From assembly GCA_001630475.1 (NCBI GenBank), contig KV419400.1, forward strand, positions 558,940 to 622,939: 64,000 bases of DNA, given 5' to 3'. The notes below the pieces were generated by a model. The model was not told where the DNA came from. It worked only from the letters and a program-made list of their open reading frames with translations, and did not search any database. The position numbers and the translations under genes are program-made. Within the stretch, counting starts at the first letter, position 1. Each line of letters starts with the position of its first letter. Below, piece by piece: positions 43,738 through 56,400 of the stretch. The DNA is from Sistotremastrum niveocremeum HHB9708. Taxonomy: Eukaryota; Basidiomycota; Agaricomycetes; Sistotremastrales; Sistotremastraceae.

Positions 43738-44250
43738 ATGTCTGCACCGACTGTCGACCCTGTTCCATTAGCTTCATCTTCCGGTGGGAGAGTCTCTGGA
43801 AAGGCATGGAAACAACCTAAAACAGCTACGCAGTGAGCATATCTACACCCTTGCCCAAAAGTTTGCTCATAGGTCTCAAGGCGATCGCATCTTCAAGCTG
43901 GGGTCAAGACAAAAAAATGGGAGGATAGAATGGAGAGGGAAAAGGCAGCGAAAGCCATCAAGAAACTTGAGATTGAGTTGAAAGAAGAAAAGCAAGCTGA
44001 AATCCAGAGGTGAGTCTGCTAGCTCCTCGGGTCTCGTCCAGATATTGACTTTGTGAAGGCGACGAGAGGTCACGCTTGAGAGGAAAAAGGCTGCAGAGGA
44101 AAAGGCACATTTAGCGGAGATGATGGCCAAGGTCAGATATCCGTTATCCTGACTTGTATTCCAAATGCTCAATCCCTGACCCAGATGAGCGCGAAGAAAG
44201 CCCTTCGACTGAAACGCAGAGCAGGCCGGACGAAAAAAATCAACGGATAA
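43738..44250 (+). CDS. CGR1: rRNA-processing protein CGR1
   Basis: 120 residues from four exons; introns 43833-43880, 44010-44058 and 44132-44184. The family core is clear: SSGGRVSGKAWKQPKTATQR, GVKTKKWEDRMEREKAAK, IKKLEIELKEEKQAEIQRRR and the basic end MSAKKALRLKRRAGRTKKI. The protein is a highly charged helix acting in the nucleolus in 60S assembly (pre-rRNA processing around 27S). Only splicing with the TCAAG acceptor at 43880 restores the conserved frame; the alternative CATAG acceptor shifts it. Length is normal for the family. Together with NIP7 it makes two 60S factors in this window, but they are not adjacent. Confidence 0.93.
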
Positions 44251-44363
44251 ACTTGCGCCACATCACTCTTCCTTCGTCTTCCATTACCAGCTCTCACACT
44301 AAGTTATTGATTATAATGCCAAAAAAATGAGAAACTGTCAAAACATGGGGTATACAACGATGA

Positions 44364-47300
44364 CTAAATCTGCCACGAACTGTCCGTCTCTCCCTGCGCA
44401 AGGAAAGGCTTATCCAACCCCAACACCGCAGATTCACACAGCGGACAACTGCTCGCCAACAGGTCGTCCAACTCTTCTCTCAACTTCACTACTCTCTTCG
44501 AATCTTTCGTATGATCTGTCTTCTTGTCTCCGCCCCAGCCTCCCACGACGCTCGCCAAGGATTCGGGAACAATGAGATCTCGAAGTTTATCTCCCGCCGA
44601 GAGCATCCCTCGGCCAAGAGTTCCCGCTGCGTTGACAACCGTGCGGCCATTTGGCACAAAGTTGGCCGAGAGTAAGGACCGACCTCCTCGTACACTGCCG
44701 TTTGTGCCATCAACTGAGCCTTGACGCTCATTAGACGGCTTTGCAGTAGCTCGCATGAGCTCTGTCTGAAGGGCTAACATACGTCGGAGCGTAGGAGCAG
44801 GCAGATATTCCTTAACCTGATGTATGCACAGATAAGGAGTCGAATCCTCTCAGCAATAACCACTGCACTTACAATGCCAATGAGACAATCCGCATGGAAG
44901 GCGTGTTGACACGGAAAGACGTAAAATTGTCTGGAGAACAGTGGATACGAACATTTTGTGCACCGTTCATTGATATCCAGAGTGACGAATCGGTTTTTGA
45001 GGTTTGCGATGTCTTCTTTGATGGCTTCCGCACTTCGAGTCGCTTCATCCATTTCGGCTTTGAGGGTCTCGATATGATTGCTATAGCCCTCCAGAGCATT
45101 GCAAATTTCTTCCTTGAAGTCATCTATGACGACAAAGTCGGGGAAGAAAGGCAAAATATCTTCGATCTTGATGAGATCGGTATTCTCAAGGAATTGGATT
45201 GCTCTAGAATAGGGGTTTAAGTCAGAATTCTCAGGCAACTCACAACGCCACCTACGTTTTGATATCCTGCTTGTCTTGCACAACATATTTTGCAATTTTG
45301 AGCCAGAGTTTCTTCCTCAACGGCTGATCATCCTCGGGCTTGTCAGCGTTTAGTTTCGCTAGCTCAACATCTCCCTTCTCTAAAGCTAGGTCAACACTGT
45401 TCTCCCACAATCCCATCTTTGAATAGATATGGACGCAGGGTTGTAATCGTCCATATTTTTTGCATAACCGGAGAGTGTAATCCAGGTCGTAATATGGCTT
45501 TCCAGTGAATGGATCCGAAGGAGCAGTGGAGAGAAATCGCAAAAATGGACCGTCGTCAGTGGATTGGGAGGATGCATAGAGCGTTGCGAGAAGATTGTGG
45601 ATCGTCGGCGAAATATTCCCAGTCTCAAAAATAACATGTGTAAGGAATCGAATGGCATAGTTTGGCGATAACGGGTTGCGGGGGGCACGCTGAAGACGGA
45701 GGAGAGCGGGAATCAGTCGGATGGGATCGAGGGCAGGTTGCTTCATCCAACACTCTACTGTTTCCTTTGGTGAGTTGATGATGAGGACGGGTGCAAAGCG
45801 ATAATACAGCTCCAAGTTGTTCTGTGCTATACATGAGCTCTTTTCAAGGGATGGTTAGCTTGCACTGACCTGCCGATTAAGGACATCAATCGCCTGCAAC
45901 CATTTCTCTTCCAGGACCCAGTGTTCAACTACACGCTCATGATCCCCAACTATAGTGGCAAAGTCTAGGAAGACATCCGTTCGGCCGTGGCCCTGAATAA
46001 GCTCATAAACAGTTGTGCGATCCAGGTTCGCCTAAAAGATTGATGAGTGAACAGGACCATGTGACAAGGCAGATGTTTACCTTGTATGTTTCGAAGAACT
46101 GTTTGAGTTCATCTTCCAGAAGGCTGCGCTCAGCCCGCAGATTATCAACGTCCTGTGTTAATGACTCCGAAGCCACAAGATCGTCTAGCTCATTGCACTT
46201 GCTCAAATAAAACTCCACGAGCCAAGTTGCAAGCATCATTCTCTGGATGAGATCCTAGAATATCCAGGCATGAGCTTGATGAATCACAGAATTGTGACTT
46301 GACCTACTGTTTTCTTCGTACGTTCAAGTCTGGCGACGAGGTAGTAACGCAGTGCGTCTCGTTCTTTAGCGTCAAGGAAACGAAGCACGACTTCTTCGAA
46401 AGGGGTTGAACTTTGAGCGTAAGATTGAGCTGATTGAATATATCGCCCTTCTAGAAAGAACGCGTTTGCTTGCGATGCTAAGACGAGATCTCTTTGACGG
46501 AGACTCTACGCATTAAATATGAGCTCATTAGGCGTATACGAGAAGAGAGGCCAACAAACCTTCGCATAATGCAGGGCTTGAGAGTGCATTCCTTTTTCAA
46601 GGTAAGCACTCCAGACGTCGCGATCTTCGTTCAGCACCCGGAACTCAAATAGTGAGCGATCCGTATAGACCCAGTAGGTTTTCCCGACAAGGTCGGTCGT
46701 CAATCCGCGAACTTCTTCCCCTAGTTTCTACGTGATATAAGACACAGAATTTTGAGCAGCGCGCAGATGAAACCTACTAGAGGTAAAAGTTCCTCATGAG
46801 TCACCCGTTCGTCCAATCGACTGACCGCCACAACCCGGTCGTAGTATAGCAGGATGAAGTGAAATTCAGTCACAGCTATAGAAAGGGGAACGGGAGTTGT
46901 GGTTGGGGATTGTGGAGGTGTGTCATCGGTCGGCGAGAGCGTTGGGAATGGCATTAATTGAGCGCCGTCTATAAAATCGTCGACGCCAGAGGTGAAATTT
47001 AAGGTTCCATGATATATCCCAGGAGCTGGGGTATACGTCTCAGATGGCGTCAAAAACAGGGAAGAGTTTTACTACCTGTAAGCCAAGCCATCGATTTTGG
47101 TAATGACTGTGCCTGATTGGGACGCGAAAGCCAAAACTGAAGCTCCGAATATTTGATATCGCCCGGTAGCTCGAGAATTTCTATTGAGATAGTCAATAAT
47201 GATCTTAAGACTATGAGATGGGACTCACTGGGAACGGATTCACGGTATTTTGAAAAGATTGCATGAAACACTCTCCCCACCTCGTCTGAACGTCGATTCG

Positions 47301-48191
47301 GTGTACCGGTAAACTGATATATTCGCGAGGGCGTGGTGGCAATAATGAGACATTTCTTGGCGTCCGAAGGCGGGAAATATTCGAACTTGATTCCAGTTAT
47401 GGGCGGACGTTCGGGAATCGTATACACATCCTGGAGGAACCTCTCTTGACCCCGGAAGAAATCGTCTTCGGCGTCTACACAAGCTTCGTATATGATGCCG
47501 TCTCTTGCACCAATCAGAAACTCCTTGGTAGACGTTGACGATAATGACGACATGAGTCCCTGCCGATTCCAAGCCACGCTCTCGATAATCATGTTGAAGC
47601 CCTTGAGCCGTTTTGCCTTCTTCCATCCCTTGAAGATGTACCATACCTCTCCTTGCAGCGTGGAAACAAGAAGGTGGCGTCCTGACGGGTCGAGAAAGAG
47701 CTTATAAATCGTAGTCTCCTGAGGCTTCTTGGGGATTTGTATCCGCGTAATCTGCTCAGCTTCCTTGAGCTCGAGCATGAGGATCATATTGCTTGCGAGA
47801 CCCATGGCGACGATGTCGGATGACACGACAAGAGATATCAGGGGGGCAGGCATGTCATACTGAACTCGACCCAGGTCGAATAGCGCGGGAGCCGACGATG
47901 TTGCGCCTGCAGAGAAGCCTCTTTCGAGCTGGAATTCATTCAGAATGCTATAATACGGGTCAGTTATGGTGTGCGCACTGGTGTGAGCAGCTCTGCATTG
48001 GCGTCTGGTCGAGTGTCCACCGCATTTCCGAAAGGTGGAGGCTCGAAACCCTGGAAGCCAAGTTGGGCAAGTTGAGCGTTCGTTCGTTCACGGTTATGCG
48101 CAGGCTCCGAATGTTCTACATCTGAGCAAAAGGAGATGCAGTTAATTGTGCTGACAAGGAAGAAATGAAGATGCTTACAATCGTCGAACAT
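44364..48191 (-). CDS. VPS18: Vacuolar sorting protein VPS18/PEP3 (HOPS/CORVET core)
   Basis: A multi-exon gene. The N-terminal start is MFDDYVEHSEP with introns 48122-48178 and 47929-47978, the second giving LTP|LERGFSAG. A beta-propeller region follows (LERGFS ... FDLGRVQYDMPAPLISLVVS, LFLDPSGRHLLVSTLQGEVW, SVAWNRQ, EFLIGARDGIIYEA, ITGIKFEYFPPSDAKKCLII). The central part is alpha-solenoid with clathrin-type repeats (KYGRLQPCVHIYSKMGLWEN, VDLALEKGDVELAK). The C terminus has a coiled coil and a RING-like finger (CTKCSYPLF, FPCQHAFHADCL, then CPLCESAV after an insertion). VPS18 is a shared core subunit of HOPS and CORVET, tethering endosomes and vacuoles. The insertion between the two halves of the RING is Ser/Gly-rich. 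About twelve exons; not all inner junctions were resolved. Confidence 0.92.
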
Positions 48192-48326
48192 TTGGAATGC
48201 GCTTACGGGGAAGGTCGGCGCTTCGTGGGTTAGGCTTCGCGCGCGACAGTTATTTGAGTCAAGGGTCAACTCGGAGGTGCGCTCGCACTTGATCCCATCA
48301 TTGCATCTCTCTCTCAACGCTCAACT

Positions 48327-49391
48327 ATGGCTAGTGGTGAACCTCGTCTCTTGCTTATTCGTCATGGTATTATACAACACTTTGTCTACAATTCGTTCTA
48401 ATCGTCTTCAGGCCAAACCGAGTGGTCTGTCAATGGTACTGAGCCATCTCTATTCCAGTGAAACATGCACTGATCACACGTCGCAGGGCGTCATGTACAT
48501 CTCGTCCAGTTTACATCCAGGCTGATGGCTCACTTGTGCGCGATAGACCGGCGTGACAGACATTCCATTGACTCCAAAGGGAGTTCAACTCATCCAGGAT
48601 AGAGCAGACAAACTCGTTGGCCCAGCAAGTACGTATCATTGCAGAACAATCCCTAAGACTTGGACTGATGGTCGACAGAGCTCCTTGATCCCGCGAACAT
48701 GTGTCACATCTTGATATCTCCTCGGAGGCGCGCGCATGAAACATTCCACCTCCTTTTTGGCGATGAATCGCAGGCTCCGTCCCACGAAATCACCAACGAC
48801 GTGAGGGAATGGGACTACGGCGAATATGAAGGTCTGACCACTAAAGAAATCGTGAAAGGGCGCCCTGGATGGGATATCTTCAAAGACGGGTGTGTCTCAG
48901 TCTGCCTTGTCGAATTTCGATATCTGAAGTCAAGTAGATGTCCCGGCGGAGAAAGCACCGAAGAAGTGACCGAACGGATCGACCGTGTCATCAGCAAAGT
49001 GAGCCAGACTATGAGACCTCGAAGTGACCCCTCATAGACATCACGCTAGGTCCAAGAGATCCACCGCCAGTACAAGGAGGAGGGTAAGGGTCGACGAGAT
49101 GTTATGATCGTCGCGCATGGCCACTTTACTCGCTGCCTGGTTGCACGATGGATCAAAGCGCCCATTATTCTTGGGCAGGGTAATATGATCTTTATCTCCT
49201 GAGGTATCGGAATTTGGCTGACCGTATTCTGTGCAGGAATCAACGTTGAGCCAGCGGGCGTAAGCTCTACTACCTATCGCACGTTTCACAGCTTCTGACT
49301 CTGACACGTGGATTAGATTGCACTACTCACCTATAACCATCATAGTCTCGACGAACCCGCCATCACTGGCTTGAATTTGCACGCATACTGA
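48327..49391 (+). CDS. SHB17: Histidine phosphatase, sedoheptulose-1,7-bisphosphatase-like (SHB17)
   Basis: Nine exons give 217 residues; introns 48367-48411, 48436-48486, 48495-48546, 48629-48678, 48890-48937, 48999-49049, 49180-49236 and 49260-49316. The catalytic RHG motif is split by the first intron (LLLIRHG|QTEWSVNGRHTG). The acid/base and second His regions are REWDYGEYEG and VAHGHFTRCLVARWI. The C terminus LLTYNHHSLDEPAITGLNLH fits the Shb17 group of the phosphoglycerate mutase superfamily. In yeast Shb17 channels sedoheptulose-1,7-bisphosphate to ribose synthesis in the cytosol. Exon 3 is only 8 nt (48487-48494) and supplies GRH; without it the conserved NGRHTG is lost. It is divergent from VPS18 with 135 bp between starts. 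Confidence 0.88.
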
Positions 49392-49647
49392 CCAAAGAAT
49401 TAGACGAGGAATCAGCGGAACGATTAAAGACTGACTGTACTTGTAGCTGTATATATAAAAGATGTGTGGTACACGTAAATCCTAAATTAGGTGTCTTCGC
49501 GGTCGGAAGCTTAGTTCGTTCATACACGCGACAACAAAAGGCAGACTCTCCTTGCCCACTCACTCGCAAGGACCTCAATCATTCACTCTTTTCAGACCGA
49601 CATCACAACCCAAACGTAATACTAATTTCCAGTTATTATTTTGCAGC

Positions 49648-52600
49648 ATGGCAGAAACGCAAGACCCGCCAACTCCTATTTTACCAGAAGCGGAAGAACA
49701 CGAGGCCACACAGGCAGCTCAAGATACCAACGACTCTCAGAGTGTCACAGCAAATATCGAAGAACCCACTGACGCACAGGCAATGGAAGGCACACAGGAA
49801 CCATCACCTGCGACGACCATAACAGGTCAGAGGGATTTTTCATGAATGAGAGTAGCGCGAACGTCGATCATCCTGCAGGCACGAGCAAGGCCACTCCTAC
49901 ACAAGGCAAGGGCGACCCCAAGTCTGCAACCGCTTCCAAAGGTACTACTAGCACTGCTCGAAAGACCGCAGAAAGTGCCACAACTGCTGTGAAAAAAGTG
50001 CGTGTTCTGAAATTTGAGCGCTTTAGCAGGTCGATTGATATGTTTGTCAGGTTCTCAAGTCCGGCACTTTTGGGCCTGGTGCGGCAAAACCTGCTCCTCC
50101 AGCTGTTTCAAAGTCAACGTCTAGCGGTGCCACAACCAGCAGGACAAGCGCCACCTCGACCTTGAAGAAAGCGTCCAGCACCTCAAGCAGCACTGCTAAA
50201 GCAACTCCTGCGGCAATAAGTACCAAGTCGCCAACTGAATCTTCTTCGACTTCTGTTCGTAAACCTCCGACCCCTAGTGGCACAACTTCTGCAAGAACCC
50301 CTCTATCATCTTCTACCTCTTCGAAGCCTGCTTCCGGGGAAGCTTCGACCACTAAAGCATCACTATCTTCCTCGACTTCAAGAACCCCGATGTCTGCGCC
50401 TTCTTCCTCCCGACCTTCTGCGTCCATCTCGAAGCCAAGCACATCGAGTATCTCGGCCCGTGCTTCAATGGTGTCGCCAACCAGTTCCAATGGTTCACAA
50501 AGTGCGACTCGTCCTCCCGTCGCTCCCAAACCACGTGCGTCTATCTCTGAAGGTCTCCCCTTCAGGAGAAGTGCCGGTCCCAGAGCCAGTCTTCCTGGCA
50601 ATCGTACGTCTACGGTCTCGAGTAATCGCGGTGGCGCATCTGTTTCGTCAATCCGCGAGCTACAGGAAGACAACAGAGATGCGGAGGCTCTCAAAGAATT
50701 GGAGGCAAAGGTAGGATTTTTCCTCAATTTTTATTCCCATTCTCAATCCGACTCGAATTCTGCAGTATCAAGACGCACTGTCCTCGATTTCGACGGCTTC
50801 GGCCAGGGTTGCCGAGCTTGAAGGCCAGCTGAAGGATATCGAATCCAAATTGGAGGCAGCAGTGTCGGAAATTGACGAGAAGCGCTCAACTCTTCAACAA
50901 ACTACGGACGCCCGAAATGCTAGCGAACAAAAGCTGAAGGAAGAGCAAGGGGCGCTCCAAGGAGAGCTTGACTCCGTTAAGGGCGTTCTCGAAGATCTTA
51001 AGGTCCAAACAAGCCAGAGTGCCAGCGACGCCTCTGCTCTTGAAGAGAAAGTACGTGCATATATGCACTCATTCCTTATACAATGTTTACCAATCTTTCA
51101 GCTCAACGCCAAGGAGGCTGAATTGTCCTCTCACAAAGAGCTCGTAGAGCTGAACGTGACCGAGATCAGTACACTGAGAGATCAACTCGCGGAAGAACAG
51201 GCAGCTTTGAAGACTCTCAATGAGAAATACGAAGCTTCAGTCCGCGATGCGTCGACGGCAGCGGCTGTTGAGCACGAAGCACTTTTGAAGGCCAAAGCTG
51301 ATCTCGATGCCATCAAGACAGAGCAGGAAAGCCTGGCCGCCGCGCACTCGGCAGCCATTGCTGAGGCTGGAGCTCGTATCCAAGAACTCGAAGCTCAAGC
51401 TGCCTCAGAGGCTTCGACATTCGCTTCGGATAAGGCTAAGGCCTCCAAAGAGAAAGACCTCATGGAGAATCGTCTTTCAGAGCTCGAGGTCGAAGTTCTT
51501 GAGCTTCGTGAGGCAGTTGAGAAAGCTCAAGACGAACATGAGAAAACCCTGTCTCGCCTTCGTGCTCTAGAAGCCGATCTTTCGAAGGCTACGGAGGCCA
51601 CAAATGACGCCATTGAAGCTGTTAGTGCGAAAGAATCCGAACATGCGGCTAAGCTTCAGAGCATCCAGCATGAGCACGATAGTCAACTTGCCAGTGCCCA
51701 GGAAGAACAAGCTCGCTTGAGGGACCAGATTCAGGTGTTGGACGTTGAGCTCAAAAAGGCGCAAGAGGCTCACGAGGCTTTCGTAGCTGAAGCGAAAGAA
51801 CACGAAGCTTCTCTCCTTCGCTCTCATGAGGAGGCTCAAGCCGAATTGGCTTCTAAAGCAGCTGCCTTGAATGCTGAACTGGAGGTATGCACTTCTCATT
51901 CTCATATTCGGAGCCGAAGCTCACGATCACCTAGTCTCAGCAGGCGCAGTTTGACAAACGGCTTCAGGATATCAACGACGAGCACGCCTCTGTCGTGAAG
52001 CAGACTTTTGATAAAGCCAAGGTAGATGCCATTTCTTAACCTGTGCCTGTCGTTTCTGATTTTTTTATAGAGTGAAGCCGGTGCTGAACACGGAAAAGAA
52101 CTTCAAGACATTCGTGGTCGATATGACGGCATCATCAACGAGCTGCAGAGTTCTCACACGTCGAACTTGGCGGAGGCAAATGCAGCTCATGCGAAGAACC
52201 TGGAAGAAGAGATTCAGTCTCGAGAGAAACAGATGAGTTCTTTGAAGCTCGAACTCAAGGCAACGCAAGAGGATCTGGCTAAAGCTAAAGCCGCCCTCAC
52301 TTCTTTGGCACCTGAAGTCGATAATCTCAAAGCGCAGCTAGAGCAAGCTCAGCATGCGGCTTCAGCCGTCCTTGACGGTACTCGGAGCGAACATGCTGCT
52401 GAGCTTGCCAAGCTCCAGCGAGATCTGAGCGCCTCACAAGATGACGCTGCTGCATTGAGAGCAGCCTTCGATGCGAACCGTCAGTCCATCGAGGCCATGT
52501 CTCAGCGTCATTCTTCCGAACTCGACGAAGCTGCCACGCGACATACTGCTAAGTTGAGCGAAATGGAGGCTCAGTATAGTAGCTCTAGGGCCAACTTGGA

Positions 52601-53095
52601 AAAGGCGGTCATCGTTGGGAAAGAGCGTATTCACGAACTGGAGGTCGAGTTGGAGGTTGCAAAGGTGAAGGCCGCCGAAGCAGCCCAGCCACCGCCCCCG
52701 CCTCGAGCTAACGGCGCCACATCGCCGGGGGTCACTAAGGAAGAACTCCAGTCTTTGCACGAGGCGCACAACCTTAAGATGCATACCATGGAGGCCGAGT
52801 TCCAAAAGAGGATTGCTGATTTGACGCATAGTCTTGAAATCGCGGTCGCTAAAGCAGATGAACTTGAGACAGAAAGCGAGCGGAAGGATATGCGCCTACA
52901 CTTTTTGGAGAAGGATCAGGACGAAAGTCAAGATAGGATAAAGCGGTACGTTAATCTTTGGACATCAACAGCAGTCGTTCTCGGACTTGCAATTTTTTAT
53001 GCACTTATTTAATATCTTTATTTCTGTATGTTTAATGCTCATTCCTCCACAGGCTGGAAGACGAGTGCGACCAACTTAGAGCGGCCCAGAATTAG
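49648..53095 (+). CDS. Large coiled-coil protein with Ser/Thr/Pro/Ala-rich N terminus
   Basis: About 1,007 residues from eight exons; introns 49826-49878, 49998-50050, 50711-50765, 51051-51101, 51885-51940 (or to 51943), 52022-52070 and 52946-53052. The first ~330 residues are low complexity and basic (PTPSGTTSARTPLSSSTSSK, ISEGLPFRRSAGPRASLPGN), a pattern seen in microtubule-binding proteins; no CAP-Gly domain is present. From RELQEDNRDAEALKELEAK onward it is almost continuous heptad coiled coil. The last intron is unusually long (107 nt). If retained it ends the protein with a hydrophobic tail (LWTSTAVVLGLAIFYALI); if removed the end is RLEDECDQLRAAQN. I do not recognise the family; a golgin-like or cytoskeletal tether is inference. 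Confidence 0.75.
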
Positions 53096-53434
53096 GAGGC
53101 GTGATCGTCTGGTGCTGAAGTAATTTCATGGTTTATGTTGATTTTGAGGTGGCTTTCCCATTATACCAAGTTCTTTTATGTGTGCTCTGCTTTCATGTTT
53201 GCTCCACGTCTTTCTCATGTCCATACCCAACGTGTCATACCTGTGCAAAATAATGTGATTTTCTGACCTGCTTGAATATGCGCCGTTTAGATCAACTTCT
53301 GACTTAACTGGCCTGAACTTGGGATATTATAATTACAGCCATGGATATCAAAGAAACGGCCTCGTCGGACACCTAACTCCGCCGAAAAGTCGCGTCGGCT
53401 CAGACTTCGCAGGGCGCGTTCGTTCGAAACTGAC
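53096..53434. other. Intergenic region between coiled-coil gene and TRS85
   Basis: 339 bp, T-rich in its first half, serving as 3' end and promoter. No other feature seen. Confidence 0.45.
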
Positions 53435-56400
53435 ATGTCGGGTGGCCATGTTCTACCCTCGTCGATTAGTCCTCATCTTTGTGTGCTACCGTCTGACGAC
53501 CTTGTTGAGTTCTTAGTCTCATCTGGTTTACCCCCGCTTCACCAACTACTTCAATCATTTTCCCCATTGACCCAAGGTATATAAATGCGTCGTAATTTGA
53601 AACGTGTAGTGTCACTGAACGGCACCAGTCACTACTCGAACGTCCACATATCAGTCTATTCCGCACCAATCTTTTGCCCTAAGATTTTCTGATCTCTCCA
53701 TCATTGAGGATGCATGCAAGGAAGATGAAGAAAGCCGGGCAGGACGAACAATCGACTGGATCGGAAGTCAGATTTCTAAAAAGGCTGAAACATGGGTTGC
53801 CGAAGTGCACAGGAGAGGCGAAAGCAACTATGCAAGATTACCTTGGTGGGAGGAAGTCAGGCGTTGCGTTGAGGGTGACTGGATACCAAATCGTTCCGAA
53901 GGCTGGAATCATCCCGTAGCCAGTCAGTACCAACATTACATTGCCCTACGTATATTTGACAATGATTCAGTTATTCGTGCTGTTTCCACCCAATCCGCGA
54001 ATCCGTTGCAAACCATAACGAACCTACAGTCTCGACCGGTTGATTTACCGGCTTGGGTGGATCAATCGATCCTGCAATTTATCCTAATAGTACACAGTCC
54101 CACATCAACCCTCTCTATCGAAGAGTCAGTGAGCTTCTGCTGATATCCATCCACTTATCTTATCTTCCACAAGGTCGACTGCTCTCTTCAACGCCGTGAA
54201 GAAGCAATATGGAGTGCATACGCACCTTATGAACCTGGAATTGTCGGGAGATGCCCTTCCAACTCCCATAGCACCACCCAATTTATCGATCCCGCCGCCC
54301 ATAAGTGCAAACCAGAAACCTGTCCCGGAGCTTCCCCGGGTGAACGTCCTAAGATTGTCCCAACACGACCTGACGGAGGTTGGGCGGTTTGTCAGGGAAC
54401 TAGTGATTATGAGCTTATTGCCGTGGATGGAACACTGTGTGGTCCACTGGAACGAAGCGGTATATAATCTATATGTCTTATGCTGATGGCAGATGGCTCA
54501 TCTTCTTTTAGTTCAGTTCCACACGACGTCTCCCATCACGTTTATTCTCGTCCACGAAGCGTCTCTTCGGAGGCTCTGGTGCTTCTACTCCGCAGACGCC
54601 AAAATCACCTAGCACATCCTCCTTTACATCTAACGGTCACGCGAATGAAACCCCACCCCAGCAACGACGCTTGGCCGAATTTGCGACATTTTTGGGAGAT
54701 TTCAAACTTGCTATTTCTGTATGGGAGGCATTGCGGAAGGAAGGTGGAGGGGGGTCGGTACGCGACTATACTCTCACCGCGGATATGAATAATAAATACT
54801 CACCAGGAAATACTTCCTTTGCTTCTGGCTCCCTCACCCGCTATCCCTGCCCACGCGTCGTACGCATTGCATTCTTTAGCAGGACCCGATCCACCGGCTT
54901 CCGCACAGCTTCGATCGCTTTTGTATGCGGTCAGATGGGAGATTGGAGTATCACAATTTCATAGCCGTGAACTGGAGGGCGAAAGGTGGCTAATATGGGC
55001 TGCAGGTCAAGTACGAGGCTTCAATTTCCTCCATGTCGCCTGTTGACGTGTTTTAGGCCGACGAGCCTCCTGCGGCTCTCCTTTTCGCACATGCTGCTCT
55101 GCTATGCGAACGAAGAGGCAGGGGCACAACTAGACGCGCCGCTTTGTGGTATGCGCTGGCTGCTCGTAAGCTGGAGAAATGTGGCATCGTTCGTAATCTT
55201 TCTCTCTTTCAGCTATACTCCGCCGTTAATTCTCAGAGACAGAAGCCTTTAACGATTTATTTTCTCCAGAAGTCGCTTGATCTTTATAATCGACCACCAC
55301 GTCTGGAACTGTCGCCTTTGTTCTCTGAAGCGGAGTTTTTGGGCAAACAGAAGGCCCTTGCATTTGATGCTATCACTAGGAGTATCGAAAGTTCTCTAGG
55401 TACTTTATCTCATCTACTGCTGTTCACTTGCTTGACTCAGACAGGGCGACTCAAATATACCACGGGCGATAGTCTTGAGGCTGCAAAACTGTTTCTCGGT
55501 CTTCTCAAAGAATCTCCTAGACTTGCAATGGACCCAGCTGAAGAAGATAATGAGAGCGATAAGCTTGCCTTAGAGAACTTTCGGAACGCACTCGAGGTAA
55601 GCCATTCACTTCCGGTGTGTTCGCATTACTTACTTCTTAGTAGCACTTGTCTAGTACATCCATCGTTGACTCTATTTCTTCCGAGCTTGCCTTGTCATTC
55701 CAGTTTTCTCGCCCTCGAGAGACACGCTTACGTTATGCCGAGATGGACTCAGGTGGAAACGAGAGTTGGGATGATCTCTACGACGACTGGAGAATATTCT
55801 GGAAACAGTCGGGTTCTGAACGTCTCGAGGAAAGTAAAAACGTAAGAGTGGGAGGTAAAGTCGTCATTTTCTACTTTGATTGAGTATCTGACCATCTTTC
55901 GTCAGAAAAACTATGGCTCGATATTTCCTTATACAATCCGTTGAATGCAGTTGTCACGCTCTCTCAAATAGCACTCGAGATTGAAGAAGACGGAGAGCTC
56001 GTGGACCAGACGGTAATTGAGTCAAACGTCGTGGATGGGATTCGCCTCAGTCCATTCGAAAAATCAGTTGTGGGTGAACATTGCCCGCAAGCGTTGGCTT
56101 TTTAATGACGATCTCCGTAGCTCTCTGTTGAGCTCATAGTCAAAAGGCCGGCTAGACTTCAAATTTCGCGATTGACATACGTGCTCTTGGAACGTTTTAC
56201 ATGCACCGAGAATCTGTCGTATCGTGGCCGAAGACTGAACGACACAATCCCTCAGATGCGGACCATATCTTATGCTCCCGACGTCACATTACGACTGCAA
56301 TCCGAGGATAGCAATCAAAGTCTTGTTGCAGTGAACACTTCAGGAGCCTCACCGGTCATATTCGAAGGAGAGTGTAGATCAATAAGTGTGCGTCTACAGA

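Noticed and set aside
43881-43983. CGR1 exon 2 read from the CATAG acceptor
   Set aside because: That frame destroys the conserved VKTKKWEDRM core. The TCAAG acceptor restores it.
54196-55252. Several separate small genes inside the TRS85 region
   Set aside because: The frame changes coincide with intron signals and the pieces together spell the TRAPPC8 family.
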